64,000 nucleotides of DNA from Thunnus maccoyii (Eukaryota > Chordata > Actinopteri > Scombriformes > Scombridae): assembly GCF_910596095.1 (NCBI RefSeq), contig NC_056548.1, positions 8,147,151 to 8,211,150 of the forward strand, in the 5' to 3' direction. Below, in pieces: positions 17,849 to 35,389 of the stretch. Made by a program: the position numbers and the translations under genes. Each line of letters starts with the position of its first letter. Positions within the stretch are counted from its first letter, which is position 1. Under the pieces are notes generated by a model. It saw only the letters and a program-made list of their open reading frames with translations, was not told where the DNA came from and searched no databases.

Positions 17849-20629
17849 TCACTGTGCAGATAAAATGTCTTCCACCGAGGGTCGGTCTATTGGACTCTGA
17901 CAGCAGTGAGAGAACAGCACCCTCCCATGTTGGTCCAAAACAAAGTCGCCCCCCAGCTGCAAAATACATCAGCAGAGAATTACTGTGTATCTAAAACTTC
18001 ATATCCTTTTTTATTATTGTTTATAGATTAAAAAACAAAAATGATAATTGGCTCAAAACATGCAACATTTAACACATGAAACAAAATAAAAACCCAACTT
18101 CTAAAAGGAGAATTATCAAATCAAAGTCACAAATTATATATTTTACTTTGAGTGTGTATTTTATGTGAAAATCACTCAAAATTTACGATTTCTTTGGACG
18201 TTATTATCAGTCACTCTGTTGGTTAAATGAGAGGTTTCACTGGAGGAGCTGGAGGAACATCAATACCTGATGATTTATACTTTTAACTTACCTGAAACAT
18301 GTCGTCTTGAATCGATGCCAGTCCTCTTGGAAACTCATAATTGTCCACCACGTATTCAGCATAACGCAGCATGTTACTGAAGTTTAACACTTTCTTCAGA
18401 GACGCTCCCAAACCAAATGCGGCGTACAGCTGCAATATCAAACATAACAGTAGATTTATCAATCAGGAAAAAAAAAGCTTTGTTTTCTGCAGCATCGCCT
18501 CATGTTGACCCCTGACCTTTCTATCAGGGTCCAACAGCATGTCGAACTGACAGCTCGTCTCCTGCAGCCAGTGTGAAGCTCCCTCCTGACAGCCGAACGA
18601 GACAACCACCGCCTCCACTGAGTGCGCATCAAGGGTGCTCTGCAACATAATGTTAACATTAAATGTAAAATATGGTAGATTGTATTTTATAGCGCAAGAT
18701 AAAGGATGGAAATGAGGATGAAAATAGAGACCGTCTAGTAGGGATCTACTGGACTTTGGGTATCAGCTGATACCGAGTGCTGATCTGATACCAGTGTTTC
18801 ATAATAAGTAATAAGCTATGTGGAAGAGACTGGGATCATTCTTTTATGTGTAATGCAACATCAGGCTTGATTTAAACATTGCTCTCCTAACTTTGTAAAA
18901 CAAAATGCAACAAATAAATACGTAGATATAAATTTACTTGTTATTTATTAAAATAATGATATCCGAGTCGGTATCGGACTGTGACAGCCCCAGAGCCTGT
19001 TGCCCTTGGTCCCTTGGTTTATGTCTGTGTTGCAAGTCCTTTGATGGGTGGAGCTGAGTTGCCAATTGAGTACTAACTGGGAACACCTGGCCAGTGCCCC
19101 AGAGATTACTTAAGCCTGCCTGCCCTGATTCCAGTCCTCTGATCCTTTCCCCTCTTACCAAGCTGTGGTTGTGCTTCCCTTTTTGGTTTGGTTTTGCACT
19201 GACAACATACACCTCAACGCATTCATACACTTTCAAACATCACTGATACTGACTTCCACACCCCATTATTGTTATTTACTTTAATAAATTTCAGTTTGTT
19301 GTTGCTGAGTTTGGCGTGCGTCTCCCTCTATTGCTGTGGCCCGCGAGCCGGTCATTACAGAGACCAAAATCCGATATCAGTATCGGTATCGGTGCATCTC
19401 TACCGTCTAGATTCACAGATGTGATGTCAATTTTAAATAATCATGTCTGACGGTGCACAAGCAATGTTAAAAATGAGAGTTATTACCTCCAAAGACGACT
19501 TTGGACTATTTTCAAATAGTTCAAAGGAAGTTTTCTGGCAGTGTGTGAGAGATTTTAAAAAGTGGTTATTTATTTATGAGGTAACTAGACGAGCTAAATT
19601 TGAAGGATTGACCGTTAGGTCTCTGTTAGATCATCTATGACCATATCTGTTTGTAAGAAGGTGTAACGGTTTGTGGAAGTTTTAGGGACCAGACTGTTTT
19701 TAACTTTGCCTCTTGGGAGGTATAAAGCTGTCTGGTTTGCAATATTTAGGGAAAGGGCCGGCTGAACAACATGCTTTCTCTCCAAAAAAACAAGATAATT
19801 GTATTTTTGTTTTGTATTTTTGTATTTGGATATTTGTATTATTGTTACTGATTGTGTGATGGATTGTACAGTGTCTACAACTGCTTCAACAAGCAACAAT
19901 TTTAAATGCTCTCTCGTGTCTTTGTGTGTTCTTGAGTGCAAAAATTTCCACGACAGCAGCCAGATGTGGAAGCATGACTGGAAGCTTTCAAGTCTTCGGT
20001 CTGATTATGCTGAACTCTAAACTCACTGTGTTCATTCTGTGTTCAGTTTAAAGAGTAATAATTTACTCAGAAGTCATGTAATCATGAACCTGTAAGAGAA
20101 TATTGCTTAAACTTCCAAGTATGTGTTGTAACTGAAGGAAAATGCTCCAAACGCTGCATTTTGAATTGTTGCACATTCGTAATTGTGACAGTTATGAAAT
20201 TTTTATAATTAGGAGAGAAAAAGAACAGAAAACAACCCAAATAAGCAGAGCATAAAGATTAGATCAGCTACACATATTGCATCTCAGGCATGTGCACATC
20301 ATCATGTTTTAACAATTAATTACAAACATACCCGTGATACACAGTGTACACACGTTAGAAGCCAGCACAGTCAAGTCTAATAATAATACCTGTATTTTTT
20401 TAGGAAAACATTCAATAACAGGTCCCATAGTTTGATGTCGGATCAGATTAGTTAGATTTGAACCAGCTCAACAATAGAATATTTTTTTCCATTATCTATT
20501 AGCAACATACTGAACATCTGTAAGCACTCAGTACAGTAGATGTTTTCTACCAAGGTGTAGAAAATTACTAAATATTTTTACACCTTCCGGATTTTATTCA
20601 AGTCCAAAATTAGTTGAAGAATATTTACT

Positions 20630-20678
<49 letters not shown>

Positions 20679-23600
20679 GTTTATTTAGTGTAGCACCTTT
20701 CACAGAAATAAAATTCACAAAGTGCTTCACAGGAATTAAAGTTAAAATTAAGACCATAGAAATATAGAAACAATAAGAACATAAGTTAAAGTTAACATAA
20801 AAGCAAAACTCAGGCAACAGGTGACCCCAAGAAGAAACAAACAAACTATCACTTCACATCACACACAACTCAAGGTGATACAAAAGCCAATTTAAAAAGA
20901 TGGGTCTTCAATTGTTTTTTAAAAGCATCTATGGAGACCGCAGACCGTATATACGTACAGGAAGAGAGTTTCATAGTGTTGGAACCACTATTGCAAAGGC
21001 ACGATCACCTTTAGTTTTCAGCCCAGAGCGAGGGAAAGCCAGTAGATCCTGGTCAGAAGACTAAAGTGACCTACTAGCATGAAAGTGAAACTCACTGTAC
21101 TCCGTAGTATGGAGGATAACATATGGTATGTTTTTAAAAAGTGAGAACAACTATTAATTCTGTTATTTATTTTACAATATGTTCATAATATGTAATGAAA
21201 CCTTTCATATATTGTCAGTGGCAGAGAGATGGTGTTGCCAGTGTTTCTCACAACGACCAAGGTTGCAGTTGGTCATTGTATTTTCTGTCTGAAAGGGTGA
21301 AAAACAAAAGGCTAGCGAACATTGTTTTTGCAGCGTGTGCTGTTTACCTTATTCTTTTCCAAATCCTGAAGGTGAAGACGGCAGAGCAGACAGGAGAACT
21401 GTCGGATTAACACCAGCAGAATCTTTTTACCTTTCCCGAGATATTTCTGTAATGTCACTGCTCTGCAAAACATACAAGCAACATTTTTACAGATAGTATT
21501 TTAATTGAGTACGTAAACAATAAAGGGGTCATTCCGTGTCAAATCAGATAAGTATTGAAAAGTATTGTTCCTAGCATCACCAAACTTTGTAGGATGGAAG
21601 ACAAACATGTTTTCTGTTTCTGCCAAAACCATTAAAAGTCTTTACTGCATGCCATTTTATTTTTATAAGGCCCTAGATTTGGAAAAGAAGTGCAAAATTC
21701 CTAAATGAGTGATATTGAGGGTACTACAAGCCCACATTTTTGCACCAATATGATATCAATCATTATTTTTTCTGCAAATACAATCTTTTATTAATTTTGT
21801 GCCAATATGTGAGGTCTCTACCACCGATAGACATGAAGATATTATGAATAAAACAAGGTGTGGTACCAATATTTTGGTCATTTCCATTGGACAAAAATGG
21901 TATGTGGGGTAGCTAATAGGAACATGAAAATGTACATGGAAATAGCTTAATGTATGTTCATTTAGTGTACAAAGTGACAATGTCCTTCCATGTTCCTTTC
22001 ATAGATAAATACACATAGTTAAAAGGCATTGTTTTAACTGTAGGAATAAAACATCCATAATGAAGAAGAAGGGTTTTCCCTTATCATCTGTACTCATGTG
22101 TCCCAGCCTCTGAAATATTGATTGGAGTAAAGAAATACATGTTTTCTGTGGGCTCATTTTACTGTAAGTCATTAATAAATAATTAATAAACACATCCAAC
22201 TTTGGAAACACATTCAGATACTCCCACTGGAGCTTGAGAGGGGCATTTAGGATACCACTTATTCCTCCTTATACCAGAGATTTTATCAAAAACATTTCAT
22301 TTATTTTCAATATCCAGGACCTTATTGGACACACACTTCCCATCTCAGATGCTCTCTATGCCAATGAACATACTGAAAACATGTTTATCCTTTATTTCTT
22401 ACAATTTCTATGATACAGGAATTGTAATGTAATCCTGAAATGAGAGTTTTTATCTCTCAAATCTGTGTCTATTTCTGTATGAGGGAAAAACAGAAGGACA
22501 TTGGCACTTTGTACACTTAATAATTGTACATCAAGCAAAATCCATGTACATTTTCATGTTCCTGCTAGCTACCCCACATTTCTCATTTAAGAATTTTGCA
22601 CTTTTTTTTCCAAATCTAGGGCCTTTTAGAAAATCAATAGCCATTCAGTATAAACTTTTAATGGTTCAGTCATACTGAGAACATGTTTGTCCTCCATCCT
22701 ACAAAGTTTAGTGAAGCTAGGAATAACACTTTTCAAGATATTAATGCTCAAACATGGCTTACCACATGAGGTGTTTTTGAGAGTTGTAAAAATTAAAAAA
22801 TATCAAGGGCCAAAAAATATATATATATACATATATTTTACAGGCCTTAGTTTTGGGACCCAAATGTTTTATAGACAGACTTTGGACAAAATCTGAGACG
22901 GTGCTGCAACCACTTTTACTGGATTCTGTCTGATTTGACAAGAATGACCCAATGAATCAAACTCACTCTCCTGTTCTGGCATCAACGAGAGGTACATCAG
23001 GTGAAATACTCTTTGACTGAAGCCGCCCATCCAGAGTTTTAGCGTTCAGTTGTAACTCATCATCCAAACGCTGGAGAAAGGCATCCCACTGCACCTGTGT
23101 TACATCAGCCACACACCGTAAAAATAAAAGCAGTAACATTCAGACGATGCTTGAGTTGAGAATATTTTCAAGAATATGTTTTGTATTTCAATAACTCACC
23201 TCAAGCTGTTGAAAGTCCTGCACAGCGTCCTGCAGAGCAGCACATCTGCACATGAAATTCAACACAGTTTATAGAGTTTTTTTAGTTTATAAGGACTGTG
23301 AGTTATTTTCTGAATAATATGAATAAATGCACATGGAGGTTCGCTATTGCACAATCAGGACCTTCTCAGCAGCTTTTTACTACTTCACATCAGTTACAGA
23401 ACTAAGTTGAAGGCCATATACATAAAAATGTATTATTTTATTTTATTCATCTGCAATATTTGGGTGAACAGAGCCTAATAATCAAATGCACTGATCAGAA
23501 CTCCACTTGTACCCAGAGCCTTTGTTTTGGAGGTAGAAGCAAGGACTTGCTTTATGCATCAGGAAGAAGAATTATGTTTTATTTTTGCTTACTGAGTGTT

Positions 23601-24212
23601 TTTCCGCAGTAGATCCTCCATATCATTTTTCTTCCTAACAGACAGGCTGTGAGATTAGACAAAAACACAAGTAAACATCTCTACATATCTAAGATTGCAA
23701 AGCTAAATCTTTGGCGCTATGAAGCTCATAAATACTTTTTACAATAATATATTCTAACAGCAGCAGTAAAATTGGCAGAAGCTTCCTCAGTTACAGGCTT
23801 TTCAAATCCTGCTCAGAACCTTTTGTACAAAGCTGCACCAGCCTCAATCAGACCCAGCAGTGACTGTTTTTGCTCTATGCGGATTTTCTGCCTGATGAAT
23901 TCCTGGAGAGAGACTGTGAGAGATAAAGCACATGAAGTTAGTGTGTAACAGTCCGTTTAGGTTCATTCTTTATGTCTAATGATTGACAGGCCTCCTGCTG
24001 CCCCACTTGTGGTGCGGCCACAAATCGCTTGCCAACTGCAGAACACGCTGTCTGCATGTCTATTTTTGTTTGCACTTGTCTGGCCTCACAAAATGCTGCC
24101 TACCTTCCCCGCTCTCCTTCTCAGCGAGGTCCAGCAGAGATTTTCCATTTCCAACAAAAGCTGTGAGAGCTTTCGCACAAGAGCCTGCAGCCGGTTGTGC
24201 TTGTTCAGCCAT
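17849..24212 (-). CDS. Peroxiredoxin-like thioredoxin-fold protein with CxxC, selenoprotein L-like
   Basis: Nine exons keep frame: 24104-24212, 23820-23913, 23593-23634, 23200-23245, 22967-23094, 21348-21462, 18517-18639, 18292-18429, 17849-17956 (300 residues, MAEQAQPAAGS to SVEDILSAQ). The C-terminal half looks like an AhpC/TSA (peroxiredoxin-like) fold: a hydrophobic strand KKILLVLIRQFSC followed by the redox motif C164-L-L-C167, then VVVSFGC, DMLLDPDRKLYAAFGLG and GGDFVLDQHGRVLFSH. These match the layout of PRXL2 proteins and of fish selenoprotein L, which has UxxU at this place; here the codons are TGT and TGC, so both are cysteine and no in-frame TGA precedes the stop. The N-terminal 140 residues are helical and charged. 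I assign redox function by family only. Intron 5 carries a foldback element, intron 6 nested transposons. The exon chain is solid; the family name is moderate. Confidence 0.75.
18739..19402. mobile_element. hAT-type element with perfect 8-bp target duplication, split by an LTR
   Basis: Flanked on both sides by CCGTCTAG (18731-18738 and 19403-19410), a perfect 8-bp duplication, the length made by hAT transposases. The ends are related inverted repeats: TAGGGATCTACTGG on the left and, reverse complemented, TAGAGATGCACCGATACC on the right. About 380 bp of LTR-like sequence is inserted in it. Confidence 0.8.
18980..19359 (+). mobile_element. Probable solo LTR inside the hAT-type element
   Basis: 380 bp starting TGTGACAGCC and ending GGTCATTACA, i.e. 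TG...CA ends as in LTRs, with a late AATAAA-like signal (TTTAATAAATTTC). The 5-bp flanks (CGGAC, GAGAC) agree only partly. No retroviral-type coding sequence adjoins it. Confidence 0.6.
19629..19960 (-). repeat. Dispersed repeat family B, copy 2
   Basis: Inverted partner of the copy at 5233-5585; same phrases on the other strand (ACAATTATCTTG, GGAGAGAAAGCATG). In intron 6 of the selenoprotein L-like gene. Confidence 0.75.
20631..20678 (+). repeat. (TAA)n microsatellite
   Basis: About sixteen uninterrupted TAA units. Confidence 0.95.
20680..21085 (+). repeat. Interspersed repeat next to a TAA microsatellite
   Basis: TTTATTTAGTGTAGCACCTTTCACAG ... AAGATGGGTCTTCAATTG ... AGTTTCATAGTGTTGGAAC are phrases I know from a widespread teleost repeat that is usually preceded by a trinucleotide run, as here. 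Class uncertain. Intron 6 of the selenoprotein L-like gene. Confidence 0.45.
21526..22950. mobile_element. Foldback element, 1.4 kb, long imperfect inverted arms
   Basis: The ends GGGTCATTCCGTGTCAAATC and (reverse complemented) GGGTCATTCTTGTCAAATC are inverted repeats. Pairing continues through most of the element: AACTTTGTAGGATGGA (near 21585 and 22705), GGCCCTAGATTTGGAAAA (21670 and 22615), GGGGTAGCTA...GGAACATGAAAATGTACATGG (21905 and 22570), GTGTACAAAGTG (21966 and 22515), with indels between. Its right end is 11 bp from the donor of the exon at 22967-23094. No protein-coding frame. Confidence 0.85.
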
Positions 24213-25484
24213 TTTCTGTTTGAATCTCTTATAACTTCTTATGCAACTTCTTATCAGTGCACCACAGTGAGTTCACTCCGGACAAACGTGGAGACAAAAG
24301 AGCTCAGTTTAAAGGGGAACGCCACCTATTTTACACATGAAGTACTACTCAGCCTGCAGAGACAGTTGTGTAAATTCTTGTTTAGCTCTGGAGGAGTTTT
24401 CCAATAATGTCATCGGGGTTATCTTGGCTTGGGCACAGAGGCAACAAATTTATAACAGAAAGCCTGCGTTAGAAACTGAGAGCGCTTGAAAACATGAGTA
24501 TTTACTATGCAGAGAGGATCTAATGAAAAGATGCTATTGTTGCATTTAGGGCTGCAACTAAAGATTATTTTCTCATCGATTAGTTTGCCGATTAGTTTCT
24601 TCATTAATCAGTAAGTTGTTTGGTCCATAAAATGTCCGAAAATGGTGAAAAATGTCGATCAAATGTCGTCTTTTGTCCCAAAAATATTCAGTTTACTATC
24701 AAGAAGAATACACAGAAGAAAACCAGAAAATATTCACATTTAAGAAGCTGGAATCAGAGAATTTGGATATTTTTTCTTTAAAAATGACTCAAAATGATTA
24801 ATGAATTATCAAAATAGTTGCCAATTCATTTTGTGTCCATCTACTAATCAACTAATCATTGCAGGTGTGGGAGCTTGACCCATACTAACGACTAGAAGTC
24901 AGGATATCTCGGCCTCTATTTCATAGATTTTTATCACATTTTTTAATTTGTCTCTTTTGAATCCCCCAACTTAATGAAAGTGTAATACCAGCATTTTAAA
25001 GGGAAATATGTCTGTCAGAAGGTTGCAAATGAGTGAAAATGCATGCAATCTTTTTTGTTCCGATCACAATATTCACCCTGAATTCACAATTTTAATTAAA
25101 TCTAAAATCCCTCAGGTGTTCCACAGTTTCATTCTTCATTAACAGGAGTAAGAATGAAGTATAATACTTTAAGTAGTTGGGCCAACATTTCACCTAATGA
25201 TGATTATGGACATGATTTAGGGAAGCTGACGGCTAGCACTTTATTTGGATGATGAGAGCTACATTCATTGATTGTTTTTGTGGAGCGGCAGAAGAACTCA
25301 ACAACCTTATTGGTCTGTAAAAAGGAATTGAGGGATGGGTGTTAAAACTTTTTTTTTAACTTTTTGATAAAAGTACAAAAATGTGTAGTTTTGGTCTGTT
25401 TGCAGGAACAAAAATAAACCTCTTAAATCTTTAAATGTTGACACATCAGGATCAGACACTGAACATAAAGGCAGCATTTTTCTT
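24213..25484. other. Gap between the selenoprotein L-like start and txlnb 3' end
   Basis: Holds MITE family A copy 3 and otherwise nothing I can name. Frames at 23979-24407 on the plus strand are antisense readthrough of exon 1. Confidence 0.6.
24548..24865 (-). repeat. MITE-like family A, copy 3 (best ends)
   Basis: Starts AGGGCTGCAACTAAAGATTA and ends AACTAATCATTGCAGG; the ends are imperfect inverted repeats. Contains GTTTGGTCCATAAAATGTC and AAATATTCACATTTAAGAAG. Intergenic, upstream of the selenoprotein L-like gene. Confidence 0.85.
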
Positions 25485-25490
25485 TTTATT
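25485..25490 (-). other. Polyadenylation signal of txlnb
   Basis: AATAAA on the minus strand, about 50 bp after the taxilin stop codon. This would give a very short 3' UTR, though longer forms are possible. Confidence 0.5.
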
Positions 25491-25540
25491 GCGATGAATC
25501 TCATATGAACCAGATTTCTTTTTTCACAGTAGTTTCAGCA

Positions 25541-30247
<4,707 letters not shown>

Positions 30248-33200
30248 TATTCTGAGCTAGTACTGAGAGGCAAACAGTGGGATTCTGTTACGGACCTGAG
30301 GGATAAAAGTGATATTTCACCTCATCCTGACATTGTTGTCCAAACGATTTAGTCTCTCGTGAGAAACTCAGTTGGTTTTCACATGTTAATTCATTCTGTA
30401 TGTACAGTCGGTGCGTAGAGGAGGAAAACTTGGCTACTCGGCTGCACTGGGTGTCATTTCTGATTATTTATCTGATTTTTAATAGAAATACACCTGAATC
30501 CAACAAACCAGTGTCTATTAAATCAGGTGTGTGTCCAAACGTGTATTTAGATTTTGCGAAAGACTGGCTTTCTTCATCTTTGCTTTTTGAAGGTTCGTTT
30601 AGTACAATACTTGATCAAACAAACTGTTGGCTCAGTAGAAAGTAGATTTGCTCATTTTAGGCTACATGAAAAGAGGTTTTCCACAGCAGATATTTTGACT
30701 TGTCACAGTAGGAAAAACAAAGGTGTCACTAATAATATGAACGATGGCTCCCAGTAAGCCATGACAGTGCGACAGTGAGCCAACATGCACAATACCAAGA
30801 CTCTGAAACTGAAGCAGCTCAATGGAATTTATTATTTACACCTGTGCTTCAGCGGTCAAAATGTTTTCTATGAAAAGGGCCTGTGGAGCTAGACCGGCGA
30901 ATCCGCCAGGACGATAAATCAGTCGATAAATAGAGAGAGAAATGTTAGATATGTTTGAGGTAATTTAGATCCTGTGTCACTACTAAATACAGTAGTTTGT
31001 GCACCAGAGACAACTCACCAGTTTACTTTTCAACTGTAAAACATTCCACCCAGTATGATCTATTCTAATACATGAAGTTATACTTATTTGTTTATGTTAA
31101 AACAAACAAACAGATGTTTTTTTTTAAATCAAAATCTGTATGAGCATCTTCATTCCGGTATCAGTCAGGTTACACTTTGTATTTATATTATTGTAATTAA
31201 TGATCAACAATTGTAATGATTTGTTTACCACTGCTGTATATTAAGTTAAGCTCATTCCTACTTAATGGCAGCAGGATGAGCCACAGGCGTGAATCACCTC
31301 CCTCAGCAAGCACCACCATGGAGCCTTTGAGCAAGGCACATGAATTAAAAACAGCTGTACTGAAGGAGCTGAGTGGAAGACAGATGCTTTTTTTTAAAAT
31401 AACTGTAGCTGCTACAGAACAAACAGTATTTTCTTGGTCTTGACAGCATAGTATGCTTAAGACAGGCACATTTAGGGAAAAACACCAGTCTATTAACATT
31501 ATTGCAAAGCTTATTAGTACCACAATGATTGACATTAAGTGATATAAAGCCTTAATGCCTGTTTGCAACTGTTTTGTGTTGTTCAGGCTCACAGCCGGAG
31601 CCTGTTTACTCGCATAAAATTAGTGCAGCCTTCACACTGCCTGTGCTTTCACAAGCAGAGCACATGGCACCTGTTCCAGACCCACGGGCTATTTTAAGAA
31701 CTTCTTAATATGGGCAAGTTATTTATTTATTTCTAATCCACTCTTATTGATGTCAATGTCAGTGGTTGTGTGCACAAAAGCTGCATTTTCCAACTATTAA
31801 TACTCAGTAAGAAAGAATAATCAATGTGACAGAAGTGACCCCATCTATATTCGATATTTGCAAAGGAGGCAGATGGAAACTGAATAAATGACTGTAGGAA
31901 AAGGCATTATTGATTTGTTCGCTGTACAAGGAGCCAACAGTGGGTTCACAGTCAGAGGAATTAAGCAGTTATTAAAAGGAAAATGTTTTCTATAACAAAA
32001 TGTTCTGTTAACAACGGACACAGGCAAGTCTCAGTCAGTTTCAACACACATCTTCTAATCTTTAAGTCACTAAATTCAGACAAACAGTTTTAAGTACTTT
32101 TAAGAAGAAAAAGGGCTTTGAAAAAGCCACTTAAAGCACAGAATTTAAGGTTAATTTTATGCTATTTTAGTTTAAATGCCCTGAAGAAGCAGGGTAAGGA
32201 GCAAACAGGGTCTTACCGGGACCAAGGGCCAGAGGGGGAAAAGGAAGAGTGTCGAGGGGCTTGGACAGGCTGCCACCACAGATACAACAGCTGTGATAAG
32301 ACCACCTCAAAATAAACCAGAGGAGCACTGCTCACTCAGAGCAGAGAGAGGGAGGACAGAGGTACTGTATGTCTCTCTCTGTCCCAAACACCCCACTTAA
32401 AAATAAACAACTCGTATACTTCCTCTGCGTGTAATCCTAGCAGGTATTTACCCCAGAGTGTGACATACTGTAGCTGTGTTAGTACTAAAAGTCTACGACT
32501 ACAATGAAAAATTCTTTATCTGTTAAGATCTTAAGCAGCCATTTTACGCAATGCCCCTGCTGCTTTAAACCAATGCAGTACTAATTTTATTTTAAGCTGG
32601 GATGCTGTTAACAGCCATATAATTATTCTAACAAATGGGCCTGACAGGCCTAGTCACCGAGCAGGAGAGAAAAAAATGAACTGTCTCTCTGATTGGCCAG
32701 AATTAGAACAGACCTCCTCCCCAACCCAGAGAAGAGCGTCAGAGTCAGTATAATGCGCTCTAAGATCACAGTCATTTCCCCCGCTTAATACATGCCTCAC
32801 ACATGTAGTGTTTACTTAAAGTGTAGTGCACTGTATGTGCTGCCGATGCACTGCGACGGTGCAGTTATGCAGATTTTTTTTAATGCAGACAAACAACCTG
32901 AAAACGGTTGAATATTATCCACAAGGTGAGAACTATTTTTGGAAGCATTCATTTATTTTCTTGTTCCATGTTATGACTGCAGTGATACTTTTTCACCAGA
33001 GGATGTCACTGGTAGGAGTCTCTCCAATTTTTCACTTTTTTTTCCGCCCCTTCACCTGAAGATGAAATGTGCATGATTTCACCTGAAAACCTCGTCTCCT
33101 CGTTTGCTCTGATTTTAAACAAGTCCAAAACATGAAATAAGCTGCGACACACATTCTTGGGTTAGAAGTATATTCTTTTAAAACAATTTTGAATTTAATT

Positions 33201-34857
33201 TGAAAAAGTAGAGCACCAAACAATAAATTCCCCATAGCATAAAAGAGGCACTCCGTCCTGACTAACCAGTTTTGATGCAAATAGCTAAACAACGGATTGG
33301 CTACTGAGGTTTTTTTTTTTATCCTCAACAAATCTTAGCTGAGAGGTAAATGATTTGTCCTCTGTGTGTTTTACAGGGGATTTCATAGACATGAGAGGCA
33401 CAATGCTGTTCAGTAAATATGAATACACAAACAGAACACAAACACAATCTGAGTACATATGCAAAAGCAAATAAAAGCTTTCACTTTCCCTTCACATTTT
33501 ATGAGCAATCTGCATCGTTATCACGACAAATAAAATTACAGAACCATGAAATCATAGCTACATACACCTTTAGAAAGGGAAACAAAATTAAAGCAGTGCA
33601 CCTTTAAATATGCTTTTATGTAAACATGAGTGAACAAAGTGTTTTCTGATTTTGAAATCCATTATCAAACTGGTAACATAACCACTTGAAGATGTGAATA
33701 CACTTTTTTTTTTTTTTTTTTTTTTTGAAGATGAGATACACGGTGTTAGTGATCAACACTGTGCTATTTTCGCCTTCATTAAACCCCCATTACGTCAACT
33801 GCAGGCTTTTTTACCTCTTAAAGAGATATAAACAATCCACATAAAAAGTTTTCAGAATTCAACACTGCAAAAATAGTTTAAATCATAAAAATACAGGTAT
33901 ATATACAGAGAAGAAGTAATGCATCTGGTGAATGATTACTTACATTTTGAGCTGAAACACAGTAATAGTCAACCAACTCACGCTGTTAACATCATTTCTT
34001 TAGTATAACTTACAGTAAGTGATATTGATTTACACTTGAAATGCAAGAAAACGTACTATTGACTGATCATAGCCCCTTGAATTTGTGTGCAACATGTTTC
34101 ACACAACGAGATACGTGAAAAATAACTGGAATGTTTCAAAAACCACAAGATAACATAATATGTTTTACTCCCCCATTTCCACTGACTGGGTCAGTTAAAC
34201 ATCAAAGATGAAAGGATGAAAGTGCATCGTCAAAACTCATAAAATGCTTATGGTCATCTGTATAAGAGAGAAAAAAAGCTGTCTGTTTAATCAAAGCAAA
34301 GACATGAGATCAAAAGCAATGCCAGCGTGGCTCACTGCATAACTGCATCACTGCTGCATAAGTACAGATATACCATATAAATAGTAGTCAAATATTTACC
34401 AGTATCAATAAGTGCTTACGTTCTAATATATAAATACATCTTACAGTATTCATAATTACATATTAACTTCCTCTATTTTTGTGCAATAGCAAATCCCATG
34501 CATTTTTACCAAGATAAAAACCACAACATTAAGAAAAATGCAACATAAGAAACATTTTTTTAAGATTGTTTCACATAAATCAAGCTGCATCCTGTCTGTC
34601 AGCAAAACTGACAGCGCAAAAAGAGAAGGAAAAAAAAAAAAAGCTTTTCTCTGACAGCGCCAACACTTCTGAATAAAGAGTACCTCGATATTTTTCCTTA
34701 TTCAACGACAACCTTCTGATACCGAAATGATGAAAAGCAAAATAAAGGCACAGACCCTTGCCGCTTGATCAGAAGCACCAAACTGCACAAGAAGCGTCTA
34801 CTTAAAATTTGGTCAGACTGTTTCATAATACACATACTTTTCCCCTTATAAATAGTC
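30248..34857. other. Gap between txlnb start and hivep2 3' UTR
   Basis: About 4.6 kb, AT-rich, with a T23 run at 33704-33726. The txlnb promoter must be near 30250-30450. I see no exon, RNA gene or clear transposon. Confidence 0.55.
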
Positions 34858-34863
34858 TTTATT
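34858..34863 (-). other. Candidate polyadenylation signal of hivep2
   Basis: AATAAA (followed by G) on the minus strand, about 530 bp after the hivep2 stop. The AT-rich sequence further left to about 33.5 kb could be a longer UTR. Confidence 0.4.
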
Positions 34864-35389
34864 TACTGCACTACTGCATCACACCTTGATATGATTACAT
34901 TAAACAACAGTCTATTTTCAAAGTACACATACAGTAAAATACACTGTTTGTATGCATCTAAGAAGGAGTATATGTTAAGGACATTTGTACAGAATCCATA
35001 AATATAATTTATGTGCAATTGTACGCAAACTACTATGTCAAACAAAGGCATATTAGCATAATATCTTTCCATATTGCACCTGCACCCAATAATGATTCAC
35101 CACCTTGCAAAACATCCTGCTGCGGCTCGTCCAATCGTTTCAAAGCGTCTCTGAAGAGAGGAGCACATCAGACAGAGTGGGTTTTTTCTTCACTGTGAAG
35201 GTTTGATCTCCACTCAGATTTAAAAGGAGCTGTCTGGGGTATGTGCAAGACCAGAGGAAGTGTTATTATATTGCCTCTAATGGGATAAAGATGAGGTTAT
35301 GTGCCTAAAGGGCTGAGGACGACAAGGTTGCAGGTGGCGCAGAGGGGGCGTCTGTTCCTGGACCAGATCAGGGAGATGGAGAAAGGGGT

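Noticed and set aside
23979-24407. A 142-codon plus-strand frame over the start of the selenoprotein L-like gene
   Set aside because: It is antisense to exon 1, shows no family resemblance and has no splice or promoter support.
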